Source of the DNA: GH45 sp046704385
GTDB lineage: Bacteria > Bacteroidota > Bacteroidia > Bacteroidales > SZUA-534
Direction: 5' to 3'
Length of the DNA stretch: 15,696 nt
Assembly: GCA_046704385.1 (NCBI GenBank)
Contig: JBJKSB010000044.1
Location: 1-15,696 of the forward strand
A program made the position numbers and the translations under genes. How positions within the stretch are numbered: the stretch's first letter is position 1; each line of letters opens with the position of its first letter. Shown here one piece after another: positions 8,167 through 15,458 of this stretch. The notes beneath the pieces are model-generated. The model did no database searches. It was not told the DNA's origin and saw only the letters and a program-made list of their open reading frames with translations.

Positions 8167-8190
8167 AACCAGGGGTTGAAACCTCTGGTT
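8167..8190. repeat. Strong 24-nt hairpin with 11-bp arms
   Basis: AACCAGGGGTT (8167-8177), a GA loop centre (8178-8179) and AACCTCTGGTT (8180-8190) pair along their length with one G-T wobble. In practice the innermost pairs would open to form the loop. No T-run follows on either strand, so it is not an ordinary terminator. Confidence 0.75.
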
Positions 8191-8207
8191 ATTGGAATTT
8201 ATGGCCT

Positions 8208-8250
8208 TCAGCCTTTTTTACTTACCATTTGGCTGAGCATTGCAGGCTCA
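8208..8250. repeat. Two short overlapping inverted repeats
   Basis: TCAGCC (8208-8213) pairs with GGCTGA (8231-8236) across a T-rich 17-nt loop. Alternatively TGAGC (8234-8238) pairs with GCTCA (8246-8250). The two foldings share bases and exclude each other, as in a switch, though chance is not excluded at this length. Confidence 0.4.
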
Positions 8251-8276
8251 ATCATTAAAAAGAAGACTGTAGAGTT

Positions 8277-8302
8277 TGCCCCGAACTTGATTTTCGGGGG
8301 CA
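8277..8302. repeat. Hairpin element, copy A of a dispersed inverted repeat
   Basis: TGCCCCGAA (8277-8285) and TTCGGGGGCA (8293-8302) form a 9-bp stem with one bulged G and a 7-nt loop CTTGATT. The 20 nt at 8277-8296 recur exactly, in reverse complement, at 15365-15384. It lies 26 nt beyond the stop of the glycosyltransferase gene but has no T-run, so it looks more like a REP-type element than a terminator. Confidence 0.8.
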
Positions 8303-8327
8303 CTTCTTTGTATGAGATAATATTTAC

Positions 8328-10289
8328 CTAGCTTCGTCCTATTTGCCTAAAGCCTTTGAACATTACAACAAAATCGTTCCAAACGCGATAGTCCTTGGCG
8401 TAAAGCAGGTTTAATTTTTCAATTTTTTCAGGGGAGTCCGTAGCAGATGAGTGTATTAAAGCCCAGCTTAAAACTCCTTTTTTAATTCGTGGCAGGTTAA
8501 GTGTGTTAATGTCATTCCTGAAATAAAAACCAACCCAGGTTTTAAATCCGAACAATACCTGAAAAATATTCCGAAAAGCCGAAAGTCCGTTAGGAAGCAT
8601 TAAAATTAAAATAGGTGTAAGCGGTAAAAGGATTATGGATAATAAAATATCAAACAACCGTTTCTTGCGCAGGTTATGTTGTTTGGTAATATTATTGAAA
8701 TCGATGGTATATAAATCGCCGGCTGTATCGATTGAGTTGCTGCCAATTATTGAGATGCTTTCAGGTGGGGCTATTTTATAAGAAATTCCGGTTCCTTCCA
8801 GCCTTAGCATTTCCCTTATAATTTTATGTGATGGAATATTTTTGGCACAGAATACTAATTCATCAATCCGGTTAATTTCAACAATTTCTTTAAGTTGTTC
8901 AATGGTACCAAGGTATTCGCTATGCTCATCGGAAGCCGTTGGCTCTATTAATCCGACATATTCAAAGTTTGGTACTGATTGATGCAAAATTTCAAGTGCT
9001 TTTTCTGATTCATTAATTTCTCCCACAATGGCCATCCTGATTTTTCTGGCTGTGTGGAATTTGTAGTCGGAAAATCCGGTAAAATGAAGTAAAATTCTGA
9101 AAAAAGTCAAACCGGTTATACCCCATAAAGTCCCCATCAATAACATAGCCCTTGAAAACCTGTAGGTCTCTGGTAGTAAGGCATAAATTATCAGGATAAT
9201 CCCGGTTCCAATCAATAGTCCCCGTAAAATTTTGGTAAGTTTCATGGGTTTTTCATATCCGCCTGAAAACAGAATACTTAATAACCAGATAATTAAGTAA
9301 ACCGGAACTGCAAAAATTAAGTAACTATGAGGAAAATGTTCGATGCCATTAAAGTAATATCTTTCCCACATGGGCGTGATCCATAAAAAACCAAGGTATA
9401 GAATTAAAGCATCAAAAAGTGGTACAAAGCTTTGTTTGAAAAAGCGGTTGATAATTGCCAGAAAAGCCCTGAAATAAATGGCCAGATTAATGAAAAGTGA
9501 AAACAATCTGGCATTGCCCGATGAGAAATGTTTACGGGCAAATATAATCATGGCATTATAAAATACACGCACATAATTAACACTTCCTTTTTTTGTGCTT
9601 TCACCTTTGTAATGAATAATTGTGGTTTGTGGGAAATAATAATTCTTGTATCCGCCTTTTAAAATTCTGTAAGAAAGATCGATATCCTCACCATACATAA
9701 AGTAGTCTTCATCGAGCAGTCCCACTTTATCCAGGGTTTTTTTCCGCATCAGCATAAAAGCTCCGGCAAGAATTTCTATTTCGTGAACTTCATTATTATT
9801 CAGATATCCAAGATGGTATTTTGAAAATATTTTTGATTTTGGAAAAATAGTTGAGAGTCCGAATATTTTATAAAATGCAACCATTGGTGTTGGCAAACCG
9901 CGCTTACTTTCCGGTAAAAAGGTTCCTTTTCCGTCAATCATTTTTACGCCCAGACCACCAGCATCAGTATGCTGGTCCATAAATTCGGTGACTTTAATAA
10001 AAGTATCTTCTTCAACAACAGTATCCGGATTTAAAAGCAGGATATATTCACCTGTTGCTATTCGAATAGCCTGGTTATTTGCCTTTGAAAATCCGAGGTT
10101 TACTTTATTGGCAATTAATTTTGCTTCGGGGAATTTTTGCTGAACCATAATGCACGAACCATCCAGCGAATTATTATCGACTACAAAAACCTCGGCATCT
10201 AAAAGCTGTATGGCTTTATATACCGAATGCAGACATTGTTCAAGGAAATACTTTACATTATAATTGACAATAATTACCGATAACTTCAT
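8328..10289 (-). CDS. Family 2 glycosyltransferase fused to a degenerate phosphoglycosyltransferase-like membrane module
   Basis: 653 aa. Residues 1-240 are a GT-A fold glycosyltransferase of family GT2, rhamnosyltransferase/WbbL-like: LSVIIVNYNV (3-12), VDNNSLDGS with D38, LLNPDTVV with D89 as the metal-binding aspartate, and YGEDIDLSYR (199-208) with the likely catalytic acidic residue. Next come about five hydrophobic helices (262-280, 292-308, 323-344, 354-372, 381-403), a Rossmann-like segment KIRMAIVGEINES to about 500, a further helix after RKKRLFDILL (541-550), and a tail ending YRVWNDFVVMFKGFRQIG. The second half follows the layout of polytopic phosphoglycosyltransferases (WbaP/UndPPT type), but the catalytic core with its DELPQ-type acidic pair is not there. 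Probable role: membrane-bound sugar transfer in surface polysaccharide synthesis. The donor and acceptor are not known. No clear promoter; 85 nt separate it from the gene before. Confidence 0.88.
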   Translation of the reverse strand: MKLSVIIVNYNVKYFLEQCLHSVYKAIQLLDAEVFVVDNNSLDGSCIMVQQKFPEAKLIANKVNLGFSKANNQAIRIATGEYILLLNPDTVVEEDTFIKVTEFMDQHTDAGGLGVKMIDGKGTFLPESKRGLPTPMVAFYKIFGLSTIFPKSKIFSKYHLGYLNNNEVHEIEILAGAFMLMRKKTLDKVGLLDEDYFMYGEDIDLSYRILKGGYKNYYFPQTTIIHYKGESTKKGSVNYVRVFYNAMIIFARKHFSSGNARLFSLFINLAIYFRAFLAIINRFFKQSFVPLFDALILYLGFLWITPMWERYYFNGIEHFPHSYLIFAVPVYLIIWLLSILFSGGYEKPMKLTKILRGLLIGTGIILIIYALLPETYRFSRAMLLMGTLWGITGLTFFRILLHFTGFSDYKFHTARKIRMAIVGEINESEKALEILHQSVPNFEYVGLIEPTASDEHSEYLGTIEQLKEIVEINRIDELVFCAKNIPSHKIIREMLRLEGTGISYKIAPPESISIIGSNSIDTAGDLYTIDFNNITKQHNLRKKRLFDILLSIILLPLTPILILMLPNGLSAFRNIFQVLFGFKTWVGFYFRNDINTLNLPRIKKGVLSWALIHSSATDSPEKIEKLNLLYAKDYRVWNDFVVMFKGFRQIGRS

Positions 10290-10374
10290 GCAAAACTAAT
10301 TTGTAGCGAAATTAAATATTTAACTTAATACTTATTTAGGATTTTACTGGAAATTATTATTGGGTAAACGGTTT

Positions 10375-11022
10375 CTAAAAATTAAAATTGCCTTTTGTAG
10401 TAATCTGGTAGGTAACTTTGTGATTATTAAAAACAGGCTCAAGAACTCCAATTGAGATAAAGTTGGCTAAAATATTCTCCACTTTATTTTGATTGGTTCT
10501 TGCCACACGACAGGCTTTTGAAAATGATATTTCACCGTATTGTTCAATATATTCAAGTAAGCGTTGTTCGTTTTCAGTATATTTCAGATATACTCCTGTT
10601 GATCGGGTTTTGAGTTTCCATACTTTGATAATTACCCGGTTTGCTATCTGGTTTTCGTCATGAATCCTGATGTAGGCGGTCCATTTATCCTCTTTGCCGG
10701 GGGCATAGTGAGGCTTTTGGTCGCTGGTTTCAACTTTTATTTCAACCACATTTTTGCCTGAAACATTATGATATACCGTATCAAATGATACTTCGGGTTT
10801 GCAATATAATTTGGCGGCTGTTTCAACCATGTAAATCTCTTCTTCGGAGCGCACACCGGCAATAACACCATTATCTTTTACCCCAATTAAAAGCTTTCCG
10901 CCATCAGTATTGGCAAATGCAACCAGCGACCGCGCAATTTTTTTGGCATCGCTAACTTCGAATTTAAAATCGAGGGACTGATGTTCGCCTTCCGCAATAA
11001 GATTTTTCAGATAATTCTCCAC
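10375..11022 (-). CDS. Schlafen/AlbA_2 domain protein with C-terminal winged helix
   Basis: 215 aa, GTG start. Residues about 8-130 form an AlbA_2 (Schlafen-type) domain: E13 and the SLDFK signature (16-20), then AFANTDGGKLLIGVKDNG (35-52), which is the family hallmark. In Schlafen proteins the acidic residues of this fold can form an RNase site; in bacteria these proteins are often annotated as ATP-binding or regulatory without good evidence. The C-terminus (about 150-210) looks like a winged helix (NEQRLLEYIEQYGEISFSKACRVA), which suggests DNA binding. The GTG at 11022 is preferred because it keeps E13 and because AAAGGG lies about 9 nt before it; no upstream ATG is available. It is flanked by same-strand genes with gaps of about 85 nt, so cotranscription is plausible. 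Confidence 0.88.
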   Translation of the reverse strand: MENYLKNLIAEGEHQSLDFKFEVSDAKKIARSLVAFANTDGGKLLIGVKDNGVIAGVRSEEEIYMVETAAKLYCKPEVSFDTVYHNVSGKNVVEIKVETSDQKPHYAPGKEDKWTAYIRIHDENQIANRVIIKVWKLKTRSTGVYLKYTENEQRLLEYIEQYGEISFSKACRVARTNQNKVENILANFISIGVLEPVFNNHKVTYQITTKGNFNF

Positions 11023-11106
11023 GTTTTTTACCCTTTAAGTAAACTGGTTACAAAACAGTAAAAAATGTTACGGTGTTTTTAAACTATTAAACGAATAAAA
11101 TCGGTT

Positions 11107-11475
11107 TTAATGCATTTCAGCATAGGTTACAAAGGCATTCATATAATAATCCAAATCCTCAGCATTTAGTTTTTGAGTTGGTTTTTGTAATAATGAAAGC
11201 AGATAATTTAAACTTTCGATGCGCAATTCTTCAACAGATAGTTTTTCATCCGAGATGCTTCCTTCATCTTCGGGCATCGAGATATTAAAGGTTTTATATT
11301 TTTCAATATGTTCGTAAGTCAGCCTAATAATCTTAACAACCCTGGGTAATTTTTCTTCAATAAAATATTCTCTTAATTTTGTTAAGTCGGATATCAGTTT
11401 ATCAACCACTATTCCCTTCTTTAATAAGTCGCTTTGAATCCGGTTTAGGTGCTTTAATAGTTCTATATTTTCCAC
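11107..11475 (-). CDS. Hypothetical protein, 122 aa, helical
   Basis: I do not recognise this protein. It is predicted to be mostly alpha-helical with an amphipathic N-terminal stretch (ELLKHLNRIQSDLLKKGIVV), a charged middle (MPEDEGSISDEKLSVEEL, about 67-84) and a C-terminal helix rich in Y and E. There is no signal peptide, cysteine or membrane segment, so it should be cytoplasmic. The start is a GTG in the context GTGGAAAAT, much like the GTGGAGAAT of the next gene. A TAAATTTG box lies about 40 nt upstream. It is the first gene of a leftward group (this gene, the AlbA_2 protein, the glycosyltransferase). It is real by length and codon pattern, but no function can be given. Confidence 0.72.
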   Translation of the reverse strand: MENIELLKHLNRIQSDLLKKGIVVDKLISDLTKLREYFIEEKLPRVVKIIRLTYEHIEKYKTFNISMPEDEGSISDEKLSVEELRIESLNYLLSLLQKPTQKLNAEDLDYYMNAFVTYAEMH

Positions 11476-11515
11476 AAGTATTTTTTTTATTGTTGTACTG
11501 AAATTCTTAAGGGGA

Positions 11516-11523
11516 CAAATTTA
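11516..11523 (-). promoter_or_regulatory. Possible -7 box (TAAATTTG) for the 122-aa gene
   Basis: TAAATTTG on the minus strand fits TAnnTTTG exactly, about 40 nt before the GTG start at 11475. No TTG is seen at the expected -33 position, so this rests on the -7 box alone in a very AT-rich region. Confidence 0.38.
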
Positions 11524-11712
11524 TATTTTACAGGAGTAATAAACATAAATAAGAGCATCTAATTTTCAAAAAAATTACACATATATATATAACATATTGA
11601 AATATAGCCATATGCAAATTAGTGATTTTTTAATAAAAAAATATTATTTCGGATAGGAATATTATTTAAAACTTATTTTGAACATCTTTGTTAAAAGCTA
11701 AAAAGTATAATT

Positions 11713-12111
11713 ATGTCAAAAAATCTAATTATTTGGAGTAATAGCTACTCAGTAGGAAATTCAGAAATTGATGCTCAGCATCAAAAACTTATCGATTTAA
11801 TAAACAAATTGTATAACCTTTATTTGGATAAAAACCTTGACGGAATTAAGGAGGTTATTAGTGAGATTAAGGATTATACGCATTATCATTTTAGTGCAGA
11901 GGAAAAATTATTCAGGGGAAAAAACTATCCCGAAGCCAATGAGCATACAAAACTTCATGATAATTTTATTGATGAGTTAAATGAGCTTAACAATTCTTAT
12001 GTAAATTCACCTTCAATTTTAACTATGAAAACCATGACTTTCCTTCAGAAATGGTTAACGAATCATATTTTAAAGGAGGATAAGAAATACATGGCTTATC
12101 TTAATAATTAG
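11713..12111 (+). CDS. Bacteriohemerythrin
   Basis: 132 aa, a stand-alone hemerythrin: a four-helix bundle with a non-haem di-iron centre that binds O2 reversibly. All expected ligands are present with normal spacing: H23 (in IDAQHQKLI), H59 and E63 (HFSAEE, HxxxE), H78 and H82 (HTKLH, HxxxH), and H118 and D123 (HILKED, HxxxxD). The N-terminal IIWSNSYSVGNSEIDAQH is typical. No sensor or methyl-accepting domain is attached, so oxygen storage, delivery or scavenging in the cytoplasm is more likely than chemotaxis. It starts at the ATG at 11713 with no obvious Shine-Dalgarno. The upstream 237 nt are very AT-rich, with a near-match -7 box CATCTTTG at 11683-11690. Confidence 0.96.
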   Translation: MSKNLIIWSNSYSVGNSEIDAQHQKLIDLINKLYNLYLDKNLDGIKEVISEIKDYTHYHFSAEEKLFRGKNYPEANEHTKLHDNFIDELNELNNSYVNSPSILTMKTMTFLQKWLTNHILKEDKKYMAYLNN

Positions 12112-12417
12112 TCTTTCTTAGAATCTCCAAATTTTCAAAAAACAAATAATAAACCTGACCGTTCGTTCAGGCAGGTAAATAGCGTTTTTCAAAATTCAAA
12201 ATCTCAAACCGTTTGATAATTTGGGATTTAAGAGTTTGTGATTTACTTGTTTTTTGATTTTTGTTATTCTTAATTTTACCTTTTATGAGTTTTCTTTTAG
12301 TCGCCACTCAGAATAAACGGGTATATTTACTTTTTTATTGATGTAATCTTAAGGTTTGCTTAACTTTACTTATTGGTGTTAACCTTAGTTTTACAATCGG
12401 AATTTAAATTTAAAAAT
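12112..12417. other. Intergenic region between hemerythrin and response regulator
   Basis: 306 nt with no convincing gene; the TTG-started extension of the response regulator frame (from 12373) is not needed. It has a small hairpin CCTGA/TCAGG (12154-12158 with 12167-12171) and an AT-rich tract of A/C-rich then T/G-rich runs. No full TAnnTTTG box was found; TAGTTTTA at 12386-12393 has one mismatch and lies about 25 nt before the ATG. Confidence 0.5.
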
Positions 12418-13113
12418 ATGGTAAACGAGGCCAAAATTTTACTTGTTGATGACGAAACCGATATTACTGAGTTTATTGGTTTTAACCTCGAAAAAGAAGG
12501 ATATTTAGTTGAAAAAGCGAAGACAGGCGAAGAAGCCATAGAGATAGCCCGGACATTTAAACCCGATTTGATAATCCTTGATGTCATGATGCCGGGTATG
12601 GATGGAATGGAGACCTGTGAAAAAATCCGGGCCTTACCCGGATTAAATTATCCATTAATTGCATTTTTGACTGCACGTAATGAAGATTACAGCCAGATTG
12701 CAGGTTTTGAAGCCGGAGGCGATGATTATATTGCAAAACCGGTTAAGCCAAAAGTTTTGGTAAGCAGGGTGAAAGCTTTATTAAAAAGGAGAACAGGAGC
12801 CGACGGGGAGAGCGCCGTAAGTGCCGATTCTATGCTTGAAATAGGCTCGATTCTTATTGATAAAGAACGTTATATTGTTAAAAATCTTGATGAGGAACTT
12901 ATATTGCCACGTAAAGAATTTGAGTTATTGCTTTTACTGACTTCAAAACCCGATAAGGTTTTTACCCGCGATGAAATTTATTCCAAGGTATGGGGCGAGG
13001 ATATAATTGTTGGCGACCGTACCATTGATGTACATATACGTAAATTAAGAGAAAAATTAGGAAACGACCATATCAGAACCATTAAAGGCGTGGGATATAA
13101 ATTCGTTGAATAA
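12418..13113 (+). CDS. OmpR/PhoB-family response regulator
   Basis: 231 aa from the ATG at 12418. The frame extends to a TTG at 12373, but the ATG gives the standard N-terminus (NEAKILLVDDE). The receiver domain (about 4-122) has all key residues: D11-D12 for Mg, D55 as phospho-acceptor in LIILDVMMPGMDG, T85 and K107 in the AKPVK motif. The C-terminal winged helix (about 140-231) has the recognition-helix segment RTIDVHIRKLREKLG (201-215) and the final IKGVGYKF typical of PhoB/OmpR proteins. It should bind DNA as a dimer when phosphorylated. No histidine kinase lies next to it in the window: upstream is hemerythrin, downstream a terminator and then a TonB receptor. It resembles RprY/PhoB-type regulators, but the target cannot be read. 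Confidence 0.95.
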   Translation: MVNEAKILLVDDETDITEFIGFNLEKEGYLVEKAKTGEEAIEIARTFKPDLIILDVMMPGMDGMETCEKIRALPGLNYPLIAFLTARNEDYSQIAGFEAGGDDYIAKPVKPKVLVSRVKALLKRRTGADGESAVSADSMLEIGSILIDKERYIVKNLDEELILPRKEFELLLLLTSKPDKVFTRDEIYSKVWGEDIIVGDRTIDVHIRKLREKLGNDHIRTIKGVGYKFVE

Positions 13114-13129
13114 AATACTTACTTGCAAG

Positions 13130-13164
13130 GGTATTTGATATAACTTGAGTCAAATACCATTTTT
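13130..13164 (+). terminator. Intrinsic terminator after the response regulator
   Basis: A perfect 9-bp stem, GGTATTTGA (13130-13138) with TCAAATACC (13150-13158), has an 11-nt loop and is followed by ATTTTT. It starts 17 nt after the stop codon, so transcription of the regulator should end before the receptor gene. Confidence 0.75.
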
Positions 13165-13224
13165 CATGTCAATATATTATTTTTTACAAGAATAGTTTCA
13201 TGCCCATTTCATGAAATTTAACAC

Positions 13225-13252
13225 TTTGTTCTATGTTTTAGTGCTACATTTG
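13225..13252 (+). promoter_or_regulatory. Promoter for the TonB-dependent receptor
   Basis: TACATTTG at 13245-13252 matches the Bacteroidota -7 box TAnnTTTG exactly. A TTTG at 13225-13228 may be the -33 element, with a 16-nt spacer that is a little short. Transcription would start near 13258, leaving a leader of about 20 nt: too short for a cobalamin or other large riboswitch. Confidence 0.55.
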
Positions 13253-13277
13253 CGGCTTAATCTTAAAAATTAAAAAC

Positions 13278-15332
13278 ATGAACAAAATGTATTTAAATCA
13301 AAAATCAGCTAAGTTCCAAGTGTTTAAACATTGGAGCAGAAAGTCGTTTGCTGTGTTTACCAGCTTAAAATCAGTAGTTAAAATCGGATTCCTTTCAGGG
13401 ACTTTATCGATTTTGGCCAATCCAAATTGTGCTTACTCGCAAACTGATACAATAAAAGTAAATAAACATCTCGATATTGACGAGGTAGTGGTTACAGGGG
13501 AGCGAGCGCCTGAAGTATATTCAAAAATCTCACGAGTGGTAACCCTGGTTCCAAAAGAAATTGCGCTGGCCACACCTGCTCAAAGTCTGCTCGATGTGTT
13601 GGAATATTCTCCCGGAGTTGATTTGAGAGTGCGAGGCAAACAAGGTGTACAGGCCGACCTAAACATCAGGGGAGGATCGTTTGATCAAAATGTAGTTCTT
13701 TTAAATGGTATAAACATAACCAGCCCACAAACCGGACATTTAAGTCTTACCCTTCCGGTTGACATTGAATCCATTCAACAAATAGAAATTCTTGAAGGCC
13801 CGTCGAGCAGGATTACAGGAGCCAACGCTTTTAGCGGGGCTGTGAATTTTGTTACCCGTACCGATAGCATCAATGATGTTAAATTTCATGGTATGGTAGG
13901 CAATTATGGTCTTTATAAAACAAATGTAACAGCTTCGTTGAGTAACCCTTATGTTAAGAATTTTGTGGCTTTTTCGGTTTTTGGATCCGACGGCTTTACT
14001 CACAATACCGATTTCAAAAATTACAATTTGTATTATAATGGTGATATAAAAGTTAAAAATGCAAAAGTGGGTATCCAGATGGGATTAACCAGCAAAGCCT
14101 ATGGCAGTAATAATTTTTACAGCACTAAATATAAAGATCAGTTTGAAGAAAATGATGGTTCCTTGGCCAGTGTGAATTTCAGCACAGGTACAAATTTAAA
14201 AGTATCCGGATCGGCTTACTGGAACCGTTTGTACGATCATTTTGTATTGATCCGAAGCATGCCTGAGGCATATCAGAATTTTCATGCTACTGATGTATTG
14301 GGTACAAACCAAAATGTTTCATTTCAGTCTATACTGGGTAAAACCACATTTGGTGTTGAATTGCGAAGCGAAAGTATCCATAGTAATTCACTTGGGTTCG
14401 ACACCGGCGATAGTATTCCTGTACCCGGACACGATTCAATTTACTATACCAAATTTCATAGCCGCAGCAATGCCGGTGTCTTTGTAGAGCATAGCTATCA
14501 TGCCAATAATTTTGACTTGTCGGCCGGAGGTGTTTTTAATTTTAACACCGACCAAGGAATGCAGGGTAAATTTTATCCTGGTATCGATATGAGTTATTTA
14601 ATTTATAAAGGAATCAAAATTTATACATCCATCAACAGCTCTGTAAGGATGCCGACCTTTACGGATTTGTTTTATGTTGGGCCTGAGAATGTCGGGAACC
14701 CCAATTTAAAACCGGAGGAAGCAGTTACCTTTGAAGCAGGGTTTAAATCAGCCAGCAGATGGATAAAAGGAAATGCTTCAGTGTTTTACCGCAAAGGAAA
14801 AAATATTATTGACTGGACCAAACAAAATAGTGCTGACCTGGTTTGGACACCCACAAATATTACCAAATTGAATACTTTGGGAATCGAAGTTCAGGGGATT
14901 ATAAATACATCAGAATGGGCCTTGAATCCTTTTTACGGAATACGGTCGGTTCAGGCCGGAGTCTTATTTTTGAATACCAATAAAACCAGCAATAACGCTA
15001 TTTCGCAATATGCCCTTGATTATTTGAAACACAAGGCTACTCTTGGTGTCGATATAAGGATTTTTAAAAATTTATATACGAACTGGCAGGTTGAATTCCA
15101 GGACCGTAATGGCGATTACCTGGTTTATAACTCTGATTTGGCTGCGAATGAAACAAAGAGCTACAAGCCTTTCACTTTGGTAGATGCAAAAGTTTATTAC
15201 GAGCACCGAATATTTAAACCTTATTTTGAGGTATCGAACCTATTTAATACGGATTATAATGATATTGGTGGCGTTCCTCAGCCAGGAAGGTGGATTCGTG
15301 GAGGAGTAAAAGTGGATTTGCAGTTTAAGTAA
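13278..15332 (+). CDS. TonB-dependent outer membrane receptor
   Basis: 684 aa from the ATG at 13278. It begins with a long leader whose charged part holds WSRKSFAVFTSL (19-30), followed by a hydrophobic stretch and a likely cleavage site after AYS or AYSQ (about 54-55). A TonB box DEVVVTGER (68-76) comes next, then the plug domain (about 78-196) with LLDVLEYSPGVDLRVRG, LNIRGGSFDQNVVLLNGI and IEILEGPSSRITGANAFSGAVN. The rest is a 22-stranded barrel, ending with a receptor-type strand segment YFEVSNLFNTDYN. It lacks the N-terminal carboxypeptidase-like domain and the length of SusC proteins, and no SusD gene follows, so import of a small ligand (cobalamin-, haem- or siderophore-like, nearest to BtuB-type receptors) is more likely than glycan uptake. 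The ligand is not established. It has its own promoter and lies after a terminator. Confidence 0.93.
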   Translation: MNKMYLNQKSAKFQVFKHWSRKSFAVFTSLKSVVKIGFLSGTLSILANPNCAYSQTDTIKVNKHLDIDEVVVTGERAPEVYSKISRVVTLVPKEIALATPAQSLLDVLEYSPGVDLRVRGKQGVQADLNIRGGSFDQNVVLLNGINITSPQTGHLSLTLPVDIESIQQIEILEGPSSRITGANAFSGAVNFVTRTDSINDVKFHGMVGNYGLYKTNVTASLSNPYVKNFVAFSVFGSDGFTHNTDFKNYNLYYNGDIKVKNAKVGIQMGLTSKAYGSNNFYSTKYKDQFEENDGSLASVNFSTGTNLKVSGSAYWNRLYDHFVLIRSMPEAYQNFHATDVLGTNQNVSFQSILGKTTFGVELRSESIHSNSLGFDTGDSIPVPGHDSIYYTKFHSRSNAGVFVEHSYHANNFDLSAGGVFNFNTDQGMQGKFYPGIDMSYLIYKGIKIYTSINSSVRMPTFTDLFYVGPENVGNPNLKPEEAVTFEAGFKSASRWIKGNASVFYRKGKNIIDWTKQNSADLVWTPTNITKLNTLGIEVQGIINTSEWALNPFYGIRSVQAGVLFLNTNKTSNNAISQYALDYLKHKATLGVDIRIFKNLYTNWQVEFQDRNGDYLVYNSDLAANETKSYKPFTLVDAKVYYEHRIFKPYFEVSNLFNTDYNDIGGVPQPGRWIRGGVKVDLQFK

Positions 15333-15337
15333 TTTAT

Positions 15338-15359
15338 TATCCATACCCCGCGGGGGATA
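15338..15359. repeat. GC-rich hairpin just after the TonB receptor gene
   Basis: TATCC (15338-15342) pairs with GGATA (15355-15359), with a 3-nt bulge and an inner CCC/GGG stem around CGC; CCCCGCGGGG (15346-15355) is also a perfect 10-bp palindrome. It begins 6 nt after the stop codon but has no T-run. It may stop or stabilise the receptor transcript. Confidence 0.6.
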
Positions 15360-15388
15360 GCCCTCGAAAATCAAGTTCGGGGCAGGCT
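15359..15388. repeat. Hairpin element, copy B of the dispersed inverted repeat
   Basis: The 20 nt at 15365-15384 are the exact reverse complement of 8277-8296. Here the element folds as AGCC-CTCGAA, a 7-nt loop AATCAAG, then TTCGGG-gca-GGCT, with a GCA bulge and one T-G pair. Confidence 0.8.
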
Positions 15389-15458
15389 GTCAAGCTAAGA
15401 TTTAAGTTGTTTAAAATATGCAATATCTGCACATACTATAATGATGAGTCAGTGAATT

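Larger units (their letters stand above)
7829..8327. other. Non-coding region with a cluster of inverted repeats
   Basis: About 500 nt between two minus-strand genes, with no credible reading frame. The left half is plain AT-rich sequence; the right half (8102-8302) has at least five inverted repeats, listed separately. I found no good TAnnTTTG box for the gene at 7828; TAATATTG near 7900 has one mismatch. Confidence 0.6.

Noticed and set aside
10291..10298. TAGTTTTG on the minus strand as promoter of the glycosyltransferase gene.
   Set aside because: It matches TAnnTTTG but ends 1 nt before the ATG, which would put transcription start inside the coding region, and no -33 element is seen.
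11594..11605. ATATT-GA-AATAT upstream of hemerythrin as an FNR/CRP-type operator.
   Set aside because: It is a short AT-only palindrome in a very AT-rich stretch and does not match a known operator consensus.
12373..12417. The TTG at 12373 as start of the response regulator.
   Set aside because: It adds 15 residues that no receiver domain needs; the ATG at 12418 gives the standard N-terminus.
13114..13277. A cobalamin riboswitch ahead of the BtuB-like receptor.
   Set aside because: Only about 20 nt lie between the predicted transcription start and the ATG, and no B12-box-like sequence was found; the region holds a terminator instead.
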